DNA from: Phycomyces nitens
Taxonomy: Eukaryota; Mucoromycota; Mucoromycetes; Mucorales; Phycomycetaceae
Assembly: GCA_022702545.1 (NCBI GenBank)
Contig: JAHRBC010000006.1
Span: forward strand, 1,860,001-1,924,000
Length of the DNA stretch: 64,000 nt
Direction: 5' to 3'
In this document: positions 41,501 to 54,143 of the stretch, in pieces
How positions within the stretch are numbered: the stretch's first letter is position 1
How the letters are laid out: each line of letters begins with the position of its first letter
Translations under genes and position numbers: made by a program
The notes under the pieces: generated by a model
What the model saw: the letters and a program-made list of their open reading frames with translations, nothing else
What the model was told of the DNA's origin: nothing
Databases searched by the model: none

Positions 41501-42185
41501 CACCTTTCTTGCTCTTTTCCATCTAGACCTGTCTTCGTTTGCAGAGGAGAGTTGTATGATTGATTGATTCTGCTCTTGCCTTTTGATCAATTCAATCCGT
41601 TTCTTGATCGCACGTTTACGCTCCTGTTTTGACAGTTCACGCCTGTGCTCAAACTGATTTCCTTGGTATGCGTTGACCCAGTCTGGCTCTAATCCATGTT
41701 GAATACCAAAACAGTGCCATGCAAATAAGCAAAATAAAAGAAGAAGAAGAAGCATTTATTATTATTACTATTAATTTATTATTATTGTTATTGTTATTCT
41801 TGTTATTATTATTTTTAAAAATCCAAAGACTACCTTCATTGGATGCTTTAAATGATTCAGGCTTTTGTGCATTGGCTGTTGATTCATCATTGTCATTTAG
41901 CCATTTTAATGATCCACAAATTAAACTAAGTGATTTTCCCTTGAGTTTCATCACAAAAAATAGAGGTTATTCTCTTGTTTTTCTTTTTTCTTTTAAAGAA
42001 ATATGTCCAAAGATGCTGGTCTATAAAGTCTCGTGCGGTTCTTGTATGCAACTTACGGTGCCTGTAGGACTTTCGAATATTCCAATCTTGCTTTCAGTAA
42101 AGACATTATACAATGTCTTCATAAAGTCATTCTGAATAGAATACGCATCATAGGGAAATCCAAATTCACTTGGAGCTTTGGACAT
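38528..42185 (-). CDS. CHL1: Iron-sulfur DNA helicase CHL1/DDX11
   Basis: XPD-family 5'-3' helicase needed for sister chromatid cohesion. Start ATG 42183-42185, stop TAG 38528-38530, more than a dozen exons. Q motif [11 protein letters not shown], Walker A SPTGTGKS (split by intron 1). Acidic linker [11 protein letters not shown]. Motif Ia [13 protein letters not shown]. Fe-S cysteines: [21 protein letters not shown] and CPYYGSR. Walker B IVDEAHNL (DEAH). C-terminal motifs [23 protein letters not shown] (motif VI, intron at the bar) and DKRYST. The order and all four Fe-S Cys support a working enzyme. Length is typical (about 850-900 residues). Exact exon borders were not all resolved. Confidence 0.93.
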
Positions 42186-45100
42186 TTTGTGAATCGACTA
42201 GGAAAACCGTTGACTGGAGCTTCTATATTTTATTTTATTTTATTTTATTTATAAAAATCATAGAATAAAACAAGTCACTTGAGTATTATCACCCAAAAAT
42301 AAAGTAAAATAAAATAAAATAATAAAAATATTCTCTTTTTACTGGATTATTCACCAGCAACCCATCTGACAAGCGACTGTAAGGATTGCTCCATTTTGGT
42401 AAAGTACTTATATATATATATTTTTAAAGCGGCTGGAAAGCTCTTTATGTGTCCCTACTTTGCCTCATTCATGTCCAAGCCGTGCACAGACCACCTTGGC
42501 GTAACCAATAAATAAATCAAAAAGTAAATATATAATTGCAGGAACACCGATCGCCAGGTATTTAGTTTCCCCAAGCGCGACCCTTTACTAATGACCAATC
42601 AGCTGCCTTGTTGCTACACCCTATTCTCACAGTGTAATTCGCTATAACCAACAGAGCCAAATATGCTCTATTGTGTCTTGTGGACTATTACCCGAGGTAA
42701 CAAAATAACGAGCTCAAGGGTTTATATTCTTCTTAAAATAATTCATCTGTATCATCACTAAACTGCTAATACTGCCATTATTTTTGTCTACTTGATCCCA
42801 CCATGCTGTTGCAAACTCTTTTCACGTCTTTTTTTTTTGTATGGCTATAAGCCTACTAGGAAAGACACATGATTCTAGGTTAAAAGAGAGTACTGGTGAG
42901 ATTAGCAGTATTAAAGGCCGTTTGATTATGGTTTCAGGATAAATGCACCACACAAAACCAACCATTGATTTTGAGAGCAAGACGATTGGTTATCAGTACC
43001 AAGTATTACCTTGTTTATCGGACCAGATGTGCAGTAAATACTATCCAGTGCCAAATACCCTAAAGAAGCTTAGATGTCTAGTAGGCTGGTTTGCAGATTA
43101 TTATTTTTTAAAGAAATTGGAGATTAATGATATTAAACTATATTGATCTATAAAGTATCCAAGACTTTATTGTGCTGATGGGGTAATTGGATATTTCTGT
43201 CTTGACAAGTGTTCTTCCAAGTTATAAAAAAAAGTATGTATGTATGTAATTGTACCTAGTTGTGATATATTATAATTAGTAGTTAAAGATTATAAATGAT
43301 TAAATATATTAACATTGTCACTGACTAGAAACAATTTTTACTTTGAGATAAACACAAGACTCTTCAAGTTCAGTACTTGGACAATGATGGAATTGAAAAA
43401 AAAAACGTCATACAATTCCAGGTGGGTGGACTCGAGGACACTTTTTAGCTATTGGGGTCCCATCTGGTATTGGGAGGTTAACCAGCTAAAGAAACCAAAT
43501 CCAAGATATCTCAGGTATGACCAGATGGTCATTCCTGCTACAGCCCGTTTCATCAATTATATTTTCCGCGACAGATCTATAGCTAAACGTCTTTATACAG
43601 ATTCATAGACTTATCCAAAAAAGATCCGGTCTAATCAACACAGTAAGCCTATTTGAGATTGACTAAGTATCCAGAAACCTCCAAGCTTAAATCAAAGGAT
43701 CTGGTTCATGATCAAGCCATTACTAGAATGATACTCTCATGGCCAAATTCAGCAAGACCAAACATAATATCAGGCTCAAGAAAAATGACTCATAGTCTCG
43801 CCATCTCATTGAATTGCGACAATGACATGCCTGCAATAATAATAATATTAAAAAAATAAAGGTACTGAATCAGCAGGCAACAAACTATTGCAAGCCTCTG
43901 GACACAAAAGGTGCACCAGACCTGGTTTCCAAAAACCACGGTTCAATGGTCGCATATCGATCTCAACTGTGTCCAAGTTGCAAAGAGAGTATCTTTGGTC
44001 AAATTTGGTTCAACTTGTAACCATGGAAACATAAATGTTGGTATTGGAAATAGTCTTGGTCTTTCTGTATTTCCACACACCAAGATTTTTTTTTGGAATC
44101 CAGGTTTTTCTTATCAATGTTGATCAAACGGCTTATTCCAAGATCAAAATTAAATCATTTCAAGTGGTACAGAAAGTATCAAGCCAGTCGTTCATTTTAA
44201 GATCAAGATCAAATCCAGGAACACAGAGAACAAAAGCTCAATAGTCCATTTTAATTTCAACAAATTTATTCCAAGACGCACAAAAGCCAGCAACTCAGCA
44301 GCCACTCTATAGCCGAGAATTCCACAAGTATCATTTTTAAAGAAAGAGTAAATGGGCACCAAAGATTACTTGTAGGCAGCAGGTATTTGTACTTGGCCGA
44401 GTAAATTGATGAATATCAAGTGTGTATAATTACAAGGACTCTTGCCGTAATATATATATATATATATACCAAATGTCACTCCATAAACCCAAACGGTAGG
44501 CCCAACTGACAGTCAAATGGAGCTTCTTTAATAACTCGATCAAAACGACGACAATTCTCGCAAGATATATATAACAAGAGATACAAAAGGTTTGTTGGTT
44601 GGTTGGTTCAAGTAGCTCATCTAAAATAACAAAAGTCAAAACAATAAATAAATTAATAAATAAATTATATGACTATTGCTTTTATTGTATTGCCTTGGAT
44701 TTATAATTTTGCTTTTAATAACAAGTGTCATTAAAACAGCTGGGACGTACCAGGGATTCCAAAAACCTGGGCTGATGGTCAAGGGTTAATTGTGTCTGAA
44801 CATTATATATATCGGACACTTTTCGTGGCCTGTATTTATTCTGTGCGTAGGACTCATGTGGTATTAAGCCCGGTATACCGAGCAATCATGAACAGATAGC
44901 TACCAATACGTTGTTTTTGGATATTTAACCCATAGTAACATGATGAATAATTAACAATTCTTTATAAAATATATCATTTTAAAAAATTAAAACTAAAATA
45001 ATAATAATAGTTAATAAACCCAGGACGATACCAGTAATAAAAAAATATTTAAAATTTTGTTTTTCCAGCCCCAAATGCGCCCAGGCTATGGTTAATCTAT

Positions 45101-46128
45101 TTATCTGGCATGACAGAAACAGCTTGTAGCACGATTATTGAAACCTTTTGAATATTGTGGTTAATAAATATCATTACCTATTTAATATACAATCATTATT
45201 GTATGATGAAATATGTTGAAAATATATACTCCTCAGTACTCTCCATGGAACGATCCAATATACTCATCCGTACATATATGTAGATAAACTACCAAAGCGT
45301 AAGGGGCCCTTGTTAGGCTCATGTGAAAAATTACAATAAATTCAATTTATATGATATTACTGTTACAGATACTAGTGATGTGGTTGAAAAAAACAATAAC
45401 TTGTACAACATTTCATAGGGTTGCCCACATTGATCGAGCTGGTATCCCAGTAAGTTTTGTTCAAATTGACTGTTTAGAATCAGAGGCTGATTAAAGATAT
45501 TTATTTATGAATATTAGTTTTATTGAAATATTCTGATGAAATTGATTCATTTATCAATTAATTTTGGTTGCCTTGTAAAAGAAGAAGAAGGTATTCCAAT
45601 AGCTTATAAATGTGTATAGATATTTAACCGAGATTACAGCCATAGAGATATTTGATATAATGAAACAATAAAGTTTTTTTCTTCTTCTTTTTTATTATTG
45701 TCTGGATATCCATTGTTGTTCACAGGCAATTGCTAAAATACTTGTGAAACCCACAAGCTACTCCAAACCCCCCCTTTTTTGGTGCGATAGTAAAGCAATA
45801 GTCAAGTGGTATGATTTATTGGGCTATAAACAGTATCATTTTTATTACATAATCATTACCAGGTTAAAAGTTGTTGTTGTTGTTTTTTAAAGAAAGAAAA
45901 GAAAGATCATATTATTTCTATGTGTTCAAGTAGATGTATAAACTACATGATATTTTAGATTAAAGAAAAAAGAATTATAATAACAATGTACATGAAAATA
46001 TTAAAGAGATTTACAGCTAGAACCTGCCATAGGGTGAAAAAAAAAAAGGGATATACACAAAAAAGAAATATAGGCATAGCACAAGGAAATGGATAGACAA
46101 GTGAATATAGCAACTTGGCAATCTAGGT
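42186..46128. other. Gene-poor 3.9-kb AT-rich region
   Basis: No gene found. Open frames at 42943-43143, 43315-43608 and 43911-44123 are short, lack motifs and sit in AT-rich DNA with stops around them. The stretch 43315-43608 gives the most protein-like string (LFSYWGPIWYWEVNQ) but no family. Other contents: (TTTTA)n near 42228-42250, tatatata runs at 42410-42420 and 44450-44468, and a TGTTGT tract near 45875. The region may hold a decayed element or long regulatory flanks of the Spt23-like gene. Confidence 0.5.
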
Positions 46129-48688
46129 TTATCTAGAAGGGCACGAAAGGGGCGACAGCCAAGAAGGACTAGTCATTTCACTTGTGTTCATAGATTGCAT
46201 AAGCCAGTCATCCAACCCATTGTATGTTCCAAGTGCTGCCAAGGCTTGGGTGTCGATCCCTGGCTCAGTTTGCTGCTTATTGATCATGGTGTTTATAGGA
46301 TTCCAGTTTGCCAGCAACTCGTCTGTATCTTCCTCTAGCAGCTTTGATAGAGCATAGAACCCAGCATGGGCACCGTTTGAATTCGCGTGCCATTCAGACT
46401 GACTAATGTCTGTGTGCACATTTCGAATTTGGTCAATTTGTGGGCTGATTCCATTGCCGTTCCGAGGAGCTGCCCAGGCAGTTGTATTTGTCTCGAGTGT
46501 CTTTGTGCGTTGGCGAATATGTTTGGCGAGGTTTGCTCGGGACTGGTTCTCTATGGACTGAGGGGAGTCGTCCTGGATTACGTGCATTGCAATCTGCTTG
46601 GCGTCCTGGATTCGGCCTGTCATCTTTATACCGACCACTTGCAATGCCAGTTCCATAAAAGCTTGGTCATCGGTAGTGTAGTATTCAAAATGTCCAGCCT
46701 TGTATTCCAAAGACATCTTTTTTCGGAATGTTACCGGTACGGGCCCTGATTGGACAGAAGGAGGAAGGACACACACAAGGGTTGTTGCACTCCAGTAAAG
46801 GGTGGCAGCTGCCTGGTCTCCAAAATAGCAAGTGAGATCATGAGAGAACCCAGAACCTAGAATGGTAACCTCAGTTCCACCATATGTTGGACCACGGGCT
46901 GGTACAATGAGTTCCATACGAGGAGTTTCGATTTGAAGATTGTCCAGTTTAAGTGCATTGAATACAGGATGTCCAGAGAAATTGACAAGCGAGATGGGAG
47001 TGTCGACATTAAGGGACAATGGAATATTAGAAGGAGGGCATGTCAGGTTGACTGGCCGGATATCAATTGGTGGAGGCATTGCCTTGTTGGTCCTTGGTTT
47101 TTTGGCAGGACGGCAGGTTGGTAGAGGGGTTGATTTGACAAGAGGAGAAGTGTTGGCAGACAATGTCTTCAAGGCAGGTAGTGTTTCGGGTTGCTTTGTG
47201 GGGCGCATGGGGGCGCAAGACAACTCTGCTTCTGTGCTGTCTCTCTTTTTGACTTCCACAGGTGCCTTGAGGCTCTTGTGGTCGTCAGTAATCATGATTG
47301 AAGGCGATTCTCCAGTAGCAATGATATTTCCCATGTAATCTCTCATGGCAAACAAGACTCTGTAATGTTTTTGGACCGAGTTTAGTTAAAGATACAAGCG
47401 CGAGTTGATTTATTTACCTAAAGCCTACACGCTCGCGATGATGTCGACAATAACAGGTAATTCGAATTGGAAGAGTAATTTCCCCTGAACTGAATGTCAC
47501 CAAAGGGTCACAGCTGAAAAGCAAGATGCGTTCTCTGTCTTTTTCAAAAGCAGTGTCGGTTGAGCTGATTGTGTCTCGCTCTGGCAAGAACCTGCTTTCC
47601 ATAGCCAAGCGTTGGGCGCCTTCGGATCTACTGACTCGCTTTCTTTCTGCTCTCTTTCGCTATTAAAAAAACAAAAACAAAAACAAAAACAAACAAAAAT
47701 GAGTTATTTTATTGAGGCTATATAAAAATAAATGCCTACCTCGCGTCTGACACAGCCAACGCACATTGTCACTTTCTTTGCTGGGTCTGACTCGCAGATG
47801 ACTCTGGCTTCTAGGGTAAGTACTTTTGATTCATCGGATAATAATGCAGGGGCGCGTTCATCTTGGTAGGAGCAGTCGAGGTGTTTGCGTAACTTTGACT
47901 TTGCCAAGGTTTTCTCTGGCAGACGAAGGTAAGGCCAGGCAGTTGCCTTTGCTCCGTCCTTGGTGAGCAACTGAATGCTCAACTTTATCTGTGTCTCGAC
48001 GCGCGACTTTGCACCCTCATCGGGAATACCCAATATGTTGATGTGTAAACTACACAGATATGGAGTGTCAGTCTCGGATTGCTACTGGTTGATGGAGTGC
48101 TTACTCATCAGGGCTGGGAATGAAAGGGGATGGGGGATGCGACGAGGTCAAGGCTGTCTCTGGTGAATAAATGTCACTGTTTTGGAGGTTAGAGACATGA
48201 ATGAACAATTCAAGATTTGATAAAGTGATAGATAGATACCTTTCGGGGAAGAGCAATGGAGTGTCTTGGCCATATAGAGAAGGCTCCTTTCCAGATGGCT
48301 ATTTAGAGGTGGGTTTAATAAGTCTAATTGAAGAGCATTATTGTCTCGTTTGGCTTACTCGAGAGTAGAGTGAATGAGAGACTGGGCCGGAAATGCCTGT
48401 GTTCTCGTCGCTAGCAGAAGATGGTTGGTGTGTGTTGATGGCTGGACTAAAGTAGTCTAGGTGGATTCCAGAGGCAAGGGATGTTGGAGAAACAGGCACG
48501 GAGAAGTTGTCGAGATTTAGGGAGGGTGGGGACTCGAGGTGCTTGATCAAGGATGACATGGTCACTTCATGGCTTGGGCTGGCTAGCTGCTGTGGCTGGA
48601 GGAATTGAGAGAAAGAGTCCATAAGGCAGCCCTGTTCGAGTTCACTTTGCGAATTGTTGTCGAGAAGTGAAAGAGGCGAAGAGGCCAT
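46129..48688 (-). CDS. Spt23/Mga2-like transcription factor with IPT/TIG domain
   Basis: Start ATG 48686-48688, stop TAG near 46129, about six exons. The N-terminus is Ser/Pro-rich (MASSPLSLLDNNSQ). An exon at about 47746-48050 carries the Mga2/Spt23-type segment KSRVETQIKLSIQLL, then YLRLPEKTLAKSKLRKH with VICESDPAKKVTMCVGCVRRE. Next: RITCYCRHHRERVGFR and VLFAMRDYMG. The large 3' exon holds the IPT/TIG domain (VPARGPTYGGTEVTILGSGF and CYFGDQAAATLYWS). Yeast Spt23/Mga2 continue with ankyrin repeats and a C-terminal membrane anchor. This protein ends soon after a disordered tail with neither. It may be a constitutively soluble regulator, possibly of lipid genes; inference. Confidence 0.85.
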
Positions 48689-49166
48689 TGATAAAGCGTT
48701 CCTGGAAGTGGGGATTTTACAAAAGGAAGGAAGAACGGCAAAGGGAGTGAAAAGAACGGTATATGGCGGGTCGTTCCAAATGTGACTATCTCTCCATCTT
48801 TGACCTCTTGGGTTACACGAGCCGAGTTTTTATTTCTTTTTATGAAAGCAGACTTGCCAAACGGGGTGGACCCTTTTTAATTGACTGCATCTGATCTTGG
48901 TTTTTATTGGAGAGATATCTTGTTTATCAAGATGGAGTTTTTTTTTTTTTTTTTTTTTTTTTTTGGTTGGCATGGCAGCAATAATAATAATGATAATAAT
49001 AGTGATAATAATAATCATCAGCCGACTAGCAATTGAATTCTAGAAGGTTTATAATTCTGGGTTTAGAACCCATTAAGGCGGGATTGTCAGAAGAGTAAAA
49101 ATTATGTATTTCGATTCTCGTGTTCGGTCAAAGATTTTTTGCGATTGTTTATCTGACTATATCTCT
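48689..49166. other. Spacer: Spt23-like promoter and 6PGL 3' end
   Basis: Holds a 27-base T homopolymer (48938-48964) and a following (ATAATA)n tract (48978-49018). No gene is supported. Confidence 0.55.
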
Positions 49167-49916
49167 TTAATACTTGGACACCAGTCTCTTCTCCAACTGT
49201 CCGGCTGCTGCCTCGTCCACAAACCAGTAGAGACCTCCATTGGCGACCTGGACACGCTGGCAAGGCAGTCTTAATTCAGGCTGCTCAATGATCTTTTGCA
49301 CCATCTCCTGCTTGCCCTCTCCGGCTGTCACAAACACAACAGTCTTGGCATTGTTCACTACAGGGTATGTGAGCGTAATTCTCTCCGGTGGTGGTTTGGG
49401 AGAGTCAGTGATAGGTGCGACCCATCGACTGTGTTCTTCCAAAAGTGGATGTCCTGGGAAAAGGGAGCAACAATGGCCATCAGGTCCCATACCCAAGAGA
49501 ATCAAGTCAAACGATGGGAGTTTTGGGCCAAAGAATTCCTTGAGCTGCTGCTCATAGTCGTCTGCTGCTGCGGCCGCATTCTTTTCAACTGCATACTTGG
49601 TGTTTATGGTGTGTACTTGCTTGACCGGCACGTTGACATGGTCCAAAAGCGTCTTCTTGAGTTCAAGATAATTTGAGTCTGCGTGATTCAGTCCAACACA
49701 CCTCTCATCAGCCCAGAATACGTGCCACTTTGAGAAATCGACTTGCTTATTATTCACAAGCTCCTTGGACAGCAACTTTGGGAGCGAACCTCCAGACACG
49801 GCCACACTAAACGAGCCATGGTCTGAAATAGCCTCACGCGACAACTTTTCGACAAAAGAGTTTAGCCCGCCCGAGAGGGCGTCGGTGGTAGGGAATGCGT
49901 AGACAGTAGATGGCAT
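49167..49916 (-). CDS. SOL3: 6-phosphogluconolactonase
   Basis: Hydrolyses 6-phosphogluconolactone in the oxidative pentose phosphate pathway, in the cytosol. Intronless, 249 residues, normal family length. Motifs: SFSVAVSGGSLPKLL (phosphate loop), WHVFWADERCVGLNHADSNY (active-site region), LILLGMGPDGHCCSLFPGHP (GxGxDGH signature), RITLTYPVVNNAK. All are in order. The C-terminus ends LEKRLVSKY. The yeast symbol group is SOL1-4; SOL3-like is used by function only. Confidence 0.96.
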   Translation of the reverse strand: MPSTVYAFPTTDALSGGLNSFVEKLSREAISDHGSFSVAVSGGSLPKLLSKELVNNKQVDFSKWHVFWADERCVGLNHADSNYLELKKTLLDHVNVPVKQVHTINTKYAVEKNAAAAADDYEQQLKEFFGPKLPSFDLILLGMGPDGHCCSLFPGHPLLEEHSRWVAPITDSPKPPPERITLTYPVVNNAKTVVFVTAGEGKQEMVQKIIEQPELRLPCQRVQVANGGLYWFVDEAAAGQLEKRLVSKY

Positions 49917-51010
49917 CTGTGAAAGAATAAGGCCCTAATGACAAGTAGGAGGGCCTTTGACCAAGACCACCCATACTTTGATGTTTTATTACGTCATAAG
50001 AAACAGTCATGGCATTGGCTGTTCCTAATTTGGTAATTTGGCGGGAAAAAGGAGAAATAAAATTGAATACCTCTTTTGGACATTGAATTATCGATCAATT
50101 GTCTTTGCCTGCACTCCTTCTGCTTGGACTACACTAATAATCTGACCAGACAGTCTGTAAATGACAATGTCACCTATATATTTTGTACGTCTTGGTTAAA
50201 AATAGCGCCCTAGACAACGTATCTATAGATAATCTGTTCCGTGGAACATTAATAGCCATGACAAAATATCCAATGGCCCACGCTAATCTGACACTTCTCC
50301 ACTCTTGGACCGATAAGGGTTGTTCTCCAACTTCGGCCTTTATAAATGCTACCATTAGCTGATTGCTAGAGATTAAGGCCACTTGTTACCAAGCTCATTC
50401 CGGAAATTAAGAACACCTTGTACACCTCTATAGGATATTTATAATCTAAACGTGTGGGGAGTTGTGGAGTCCATTAAGCTATTTTGGTGGCCAATGGGAC
50501 AAACCTAGTTTGCCCAGGGTTCCTCAATTGAACCCAATTACCCCCAATAAATGCCAATTACATATTGTATTATACCATATTGATTATTATTAGTATTATT
50601 ATCATTGAAAGACATGTATCTCTCTAGATCAAGGTTCTTCTTTTTTTTTGTACATCCACTAATTTCCAGAATTACAGAGTCAAATAGAACCGTGAGGTTT
50701 AATAAGCCCTTGTGTCATCCAAGGAACCGACTTTATTTTAGCATCAGTTCCGAGGAACATTTTATTCTATTGTCTAAAAATCTTTGACTTATCGATCTCC
50801 ACATATCTCAGGCACACGACTTCTTGTTTTGTTTTTGTTTTTCCCAGCCTCTAGCGTGTGTATATATTGCACTTGGACCTCTTGCATCACTATAGATCCT
50901 GGGGAAAGATAGCGATCAACCCTACAGACCCTAAATCTTTTCATAGTTTCCAACAATAGCCGAAAATAAGCTAGATCAAAGTGATAACACTGGTATTAAT
51001 TTATTCTTAA
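49917..51010. other. Intergenic, no gene recognised
   Basis: 1.1 kb with 6PGL upstream DNA and the 3' flank of the Spo71-like gene. A minus frame 50170-50382 and a plus frame 50605-50787 lack motifs. The short string GTTCCGTGGAACATTAATA (50235) resembles GTTCCGAGGAACATTTTAT (50747), possibly a dispersed element. Confidence 0.45.
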
Positions 51011-54000
51011 TTATCTTTTTTGTTTTTGGCTCATGTTATGGGATCGCAAGGTACTCTCGATAATTTGGTTAATGGCCCAAACCCACTCTTCCCTCTCCTG
51101 TCGACTCTTTGCCAAGAAGGTCCAGGTCTCGCCCTCAGGATTTGGTCTAAAGTCTGTTTTGTAGACCATAATACGCTGTCGCTGTGGACTGAATGTCCGT
51201 CGCAAGAGCGGTTTCCAGAGTGTAAAAATGCATTCTGTATCGCTGTCTTCTGTAACCAGACCATCTGAGAACATCCGCGGAGGCCTGCTTGGGGGACGGT
51301 CCATATCCATGGAAAGATCCCCGGAAAACACAAAGCAATTTGAAATATCAAATGTGCCTTTTTTTGCATGAGAAGCCGTAATTAGCGGCTGGGATACCAT
51401 TGAGGATCGCTTAAATATATCATAAAAGACCAAAACTCCACTGGTAGTCAACACAAATAGCTTTTGGGTAAATGTACCCCGCGAATGGGGTTGGCAGTAC
51501 ATGATTCCTGATTTCTATTAAACAACACATCAATTTCCTCTTTAATATCATATAGGTACTTACCATCACATCACGGCATTGTTCAAGCATACACAGGTTC
51601 CATATGCGGGTATCTGCCAAACACTCTTCATCCTTGGGTAATTGCACTGGGTTCTCTTCAAGAGCCAATTGCATATGCTGGTTGAGGCCATCGTAAAAGT
51701 TATTGCGAGCATGGACATCTCTTTCGCCTTCCTTGAGAGCCTTCCAATAGACTATCAGCTTGCCCAATTGGTGAACCCAGGCATCAGACGTCTCGTTTGA
51801 AAATGCCTTTATAGAATCAGTACATGTCCATTATTGATCTTTAGGTCTACCTCGTATTTTATAACCACTCCACTGTTCATAATAATCTCCAAATGTCCAA
51901 TGTCATGGTCCTGGGGTCTGTGTGTGTAGTTTTGGTCGCTTTGTAGTCGATGGAGAGCAGGTGTGGTTGAGGTGGCCCCAAGACTATCACTTTCGGATAT
52001 ACCACTATGTGTAAAGGTTGCTGAAAACGCTCTTCTTACATATGCCACCTCTGTGAGATCAATTAGACCCGAGGCTGCCTCTATGAGTTTCATTCTTCGC
52101 TTCCTTTCGTTTACTTCAAGGCCAGCGCCGAGTCCACTGTATGGAGAGATCAAGCCAATATAAGGGCATGGCTTTGTCGTGAGTCCTAGCTCCCGGCCAC
52201 TGACAAAACACTTTGGCTCTGCAATGGTTACTTTGCTTGGTTTGGTATAAAAGAGGTACTGGTCAAAGGAGGATATATAGTGGCGTCTGCGAATTAGTTG
52301 GCGATGTCTGATTTCTCTGCCATGATAGTCTGTCAAGCGTGTAAGGAATCCTTCAATTGGCCGTGGTTCCTGTTCAGTCTGGTTAGGTATATATTCAAGA
52401 GAGTGTCATTGTTACTTCAAGAGTCATGTCTTTTTCCAGGATAACATCATGAGGTTTATGTTCAACGTGTCGAAGTTCTAGTTGATGGGTCTTTACGATT
52501 ATCAATATTCGGCTGTTTGGTCCAATACTAACTATCAAAATACCTTTTCGATGCTCTGAGGGCAAATCACAACATCTCTGCGGCCATCATTGTCGACATT
52601 GTTCTTCCAATAGATCCATTCTGCACGATCTCTTCGAGTCCAACACAGACCAAAGGTACCTCTACCCAGCTGCTCCTTTACACGATTCTCAAAATCTTCA
52701 TCTTCATGAATCATGGCCAAAAGAACATCCTTTATGTTCTCGGCCGTGATATCATAGCATGGCACCAATCGGTTTTCATTCAGAATCAAGGGCAAATGTA
52801 TCCTGATATCCATCTCTGGGACAAATACTTCGCAAAACAAGGGACAAGGTGTCCTGCATTCGTCTGGCAAGATGCTGTAGATAGCCATGTACCATTCCTG
52901 ACACATTGTTACAGATCTGGCCCGAAAGGTGATTGTGATATATTCTCCTTCGACCTTTGACTTGTATTTTAGACAAAAGGTGTAATCCAGAGGCGAGACC
53001 AAGGACAATCGTAGTTTGGCCGGTCTGTCCTTTTCAGAAAAGACAATCTTATACTCTTCATACCGCTTGGGCCAATGAAGCAACTATCAAGAGGTAAGCA
53101 TGCCTATAAGCAATCCAGAATAAAAAATAAAAAAAGAAGAATAAATAAAGACTGTAATTACAGAGTTTGAATAGATTGTGATTGCATCAGACGTCAAGAT
53201 GGTCTCTAGCTGCCTCCAATTTCCCTTGAACATATTGAGCCGTGCTTCTTTGGATGCCCTATATCGTGAAGGCTCTGATCCATCCTGACAGCTCATAGTC
53301 TTTACGCACAACATCACATCATGCTTGATGGGCTGGCCAGACACCTTTGCAGGCTTCCGATTCTCTGGTACTTGCATTGTCGGAACAAATACACCTCCAG
53401 CCTTGTGCCAAAGCAACTTCTTTGGCGTAAGAGACAGGCGTTCGACCAACGATCGTTTTTTGGTTAATTGTGGTTTCACAAAAAGACTTTCTGGGCAAGG
53501 TGGTTCTGGAATGGGCTGTCCAATTTCTTCATCGACAAGAGCCCTCTGAGAGGTCGGAGGAGGTCGAATGGTAGGTATTGAGAGTGCTGCTGCTGACGAT
53601 GATGATGATATTGATGATAGATTTGGAGAATCCAACGGATCGGGATTGTTCTTCAACATGTGAAAATCAATTTCGTCATCACTAGTTTGATTTAGGGGGG
53701 TTTGGGATGGAGAGACTGCTTCCGATTGAGCAGTAAAGAAGCTATCCTGAGAGGATGTTGGATTGTCTTGATTAGACTGATCAACTGAACCAATCAGATT
53801 AGATGAACTAGCCTGACTGCAATGACTATTGTGACTAGGAGGAACATGTTGTCTGGCTTGGTTAGTTGAAGTGTTTGATGCATCGAGGCTTGTGGTTAGA
53901 TCAAGTTGGCTTCTAGATTGAATCAATGAGTGAATGGATTCCAATGATAAAAGCTGTGACTTGCCTTGTCGAAGATATATCCTGGTTTAATGGAGGTTCG

Positions 54001-54143
54001 ACAGGGAAAAAGGGCTGTGGAAGGACAGAAAAGATATCGGGCTGGGCAGCATTTGCGTCCCAAGGACCAATGAATACTCTGTCAGCGCAGTATTTCTTGT
54101 GGAGATCAGTCTTTGATAGAGAAGGGGAGATATCTGTAGACAT
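51011..54143 (-). CDS. Spo71-like protein with PH domains
   Basis: Start ATG 54141-54143, stop near 51011, about nine exons, over 850 residues. Exon 1 (54143-53965) joins exon 2 (from 53912) through a 52-nt GC-AG intron. Exon 2 is Ser/Thr/Asn-rich (disordered), then LNMFKGNWRQLETILTSDAI. Exon 3: LLHWPKRYEEYKIVFSEKDR, PH-like strands, MCQEWYMAIYSILPDECR, and a domain ending near VVICPQSIEK. Next: PRPIEGFLTRLTDYHGREIR, a typical Spo71 PH start, and YISSFDQYLFYTKPS. Last exons: WNLCMLEQCRDVM, KLFVLTTSGVLVFYDIFKRS, then TWTFLAKSRQEREEWVWAIN (second PH end). In budding yeast Spo71 recruits Vps13 to the prospore membrane. Here a lipid-transfer adaptor role is inferred. Confidence 0.82.

Noticed and set aside
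43315..43608. Possible small gene in the gene-poor region
   Set aside because: No motif, no intron structure, and both strands give equally plausible strings.
44860..44900. Short hairpin-like GC-richer patch considered as a tRNA
   Set aside because: No cloverleaf, no B-box type GGTTCGA sequence.
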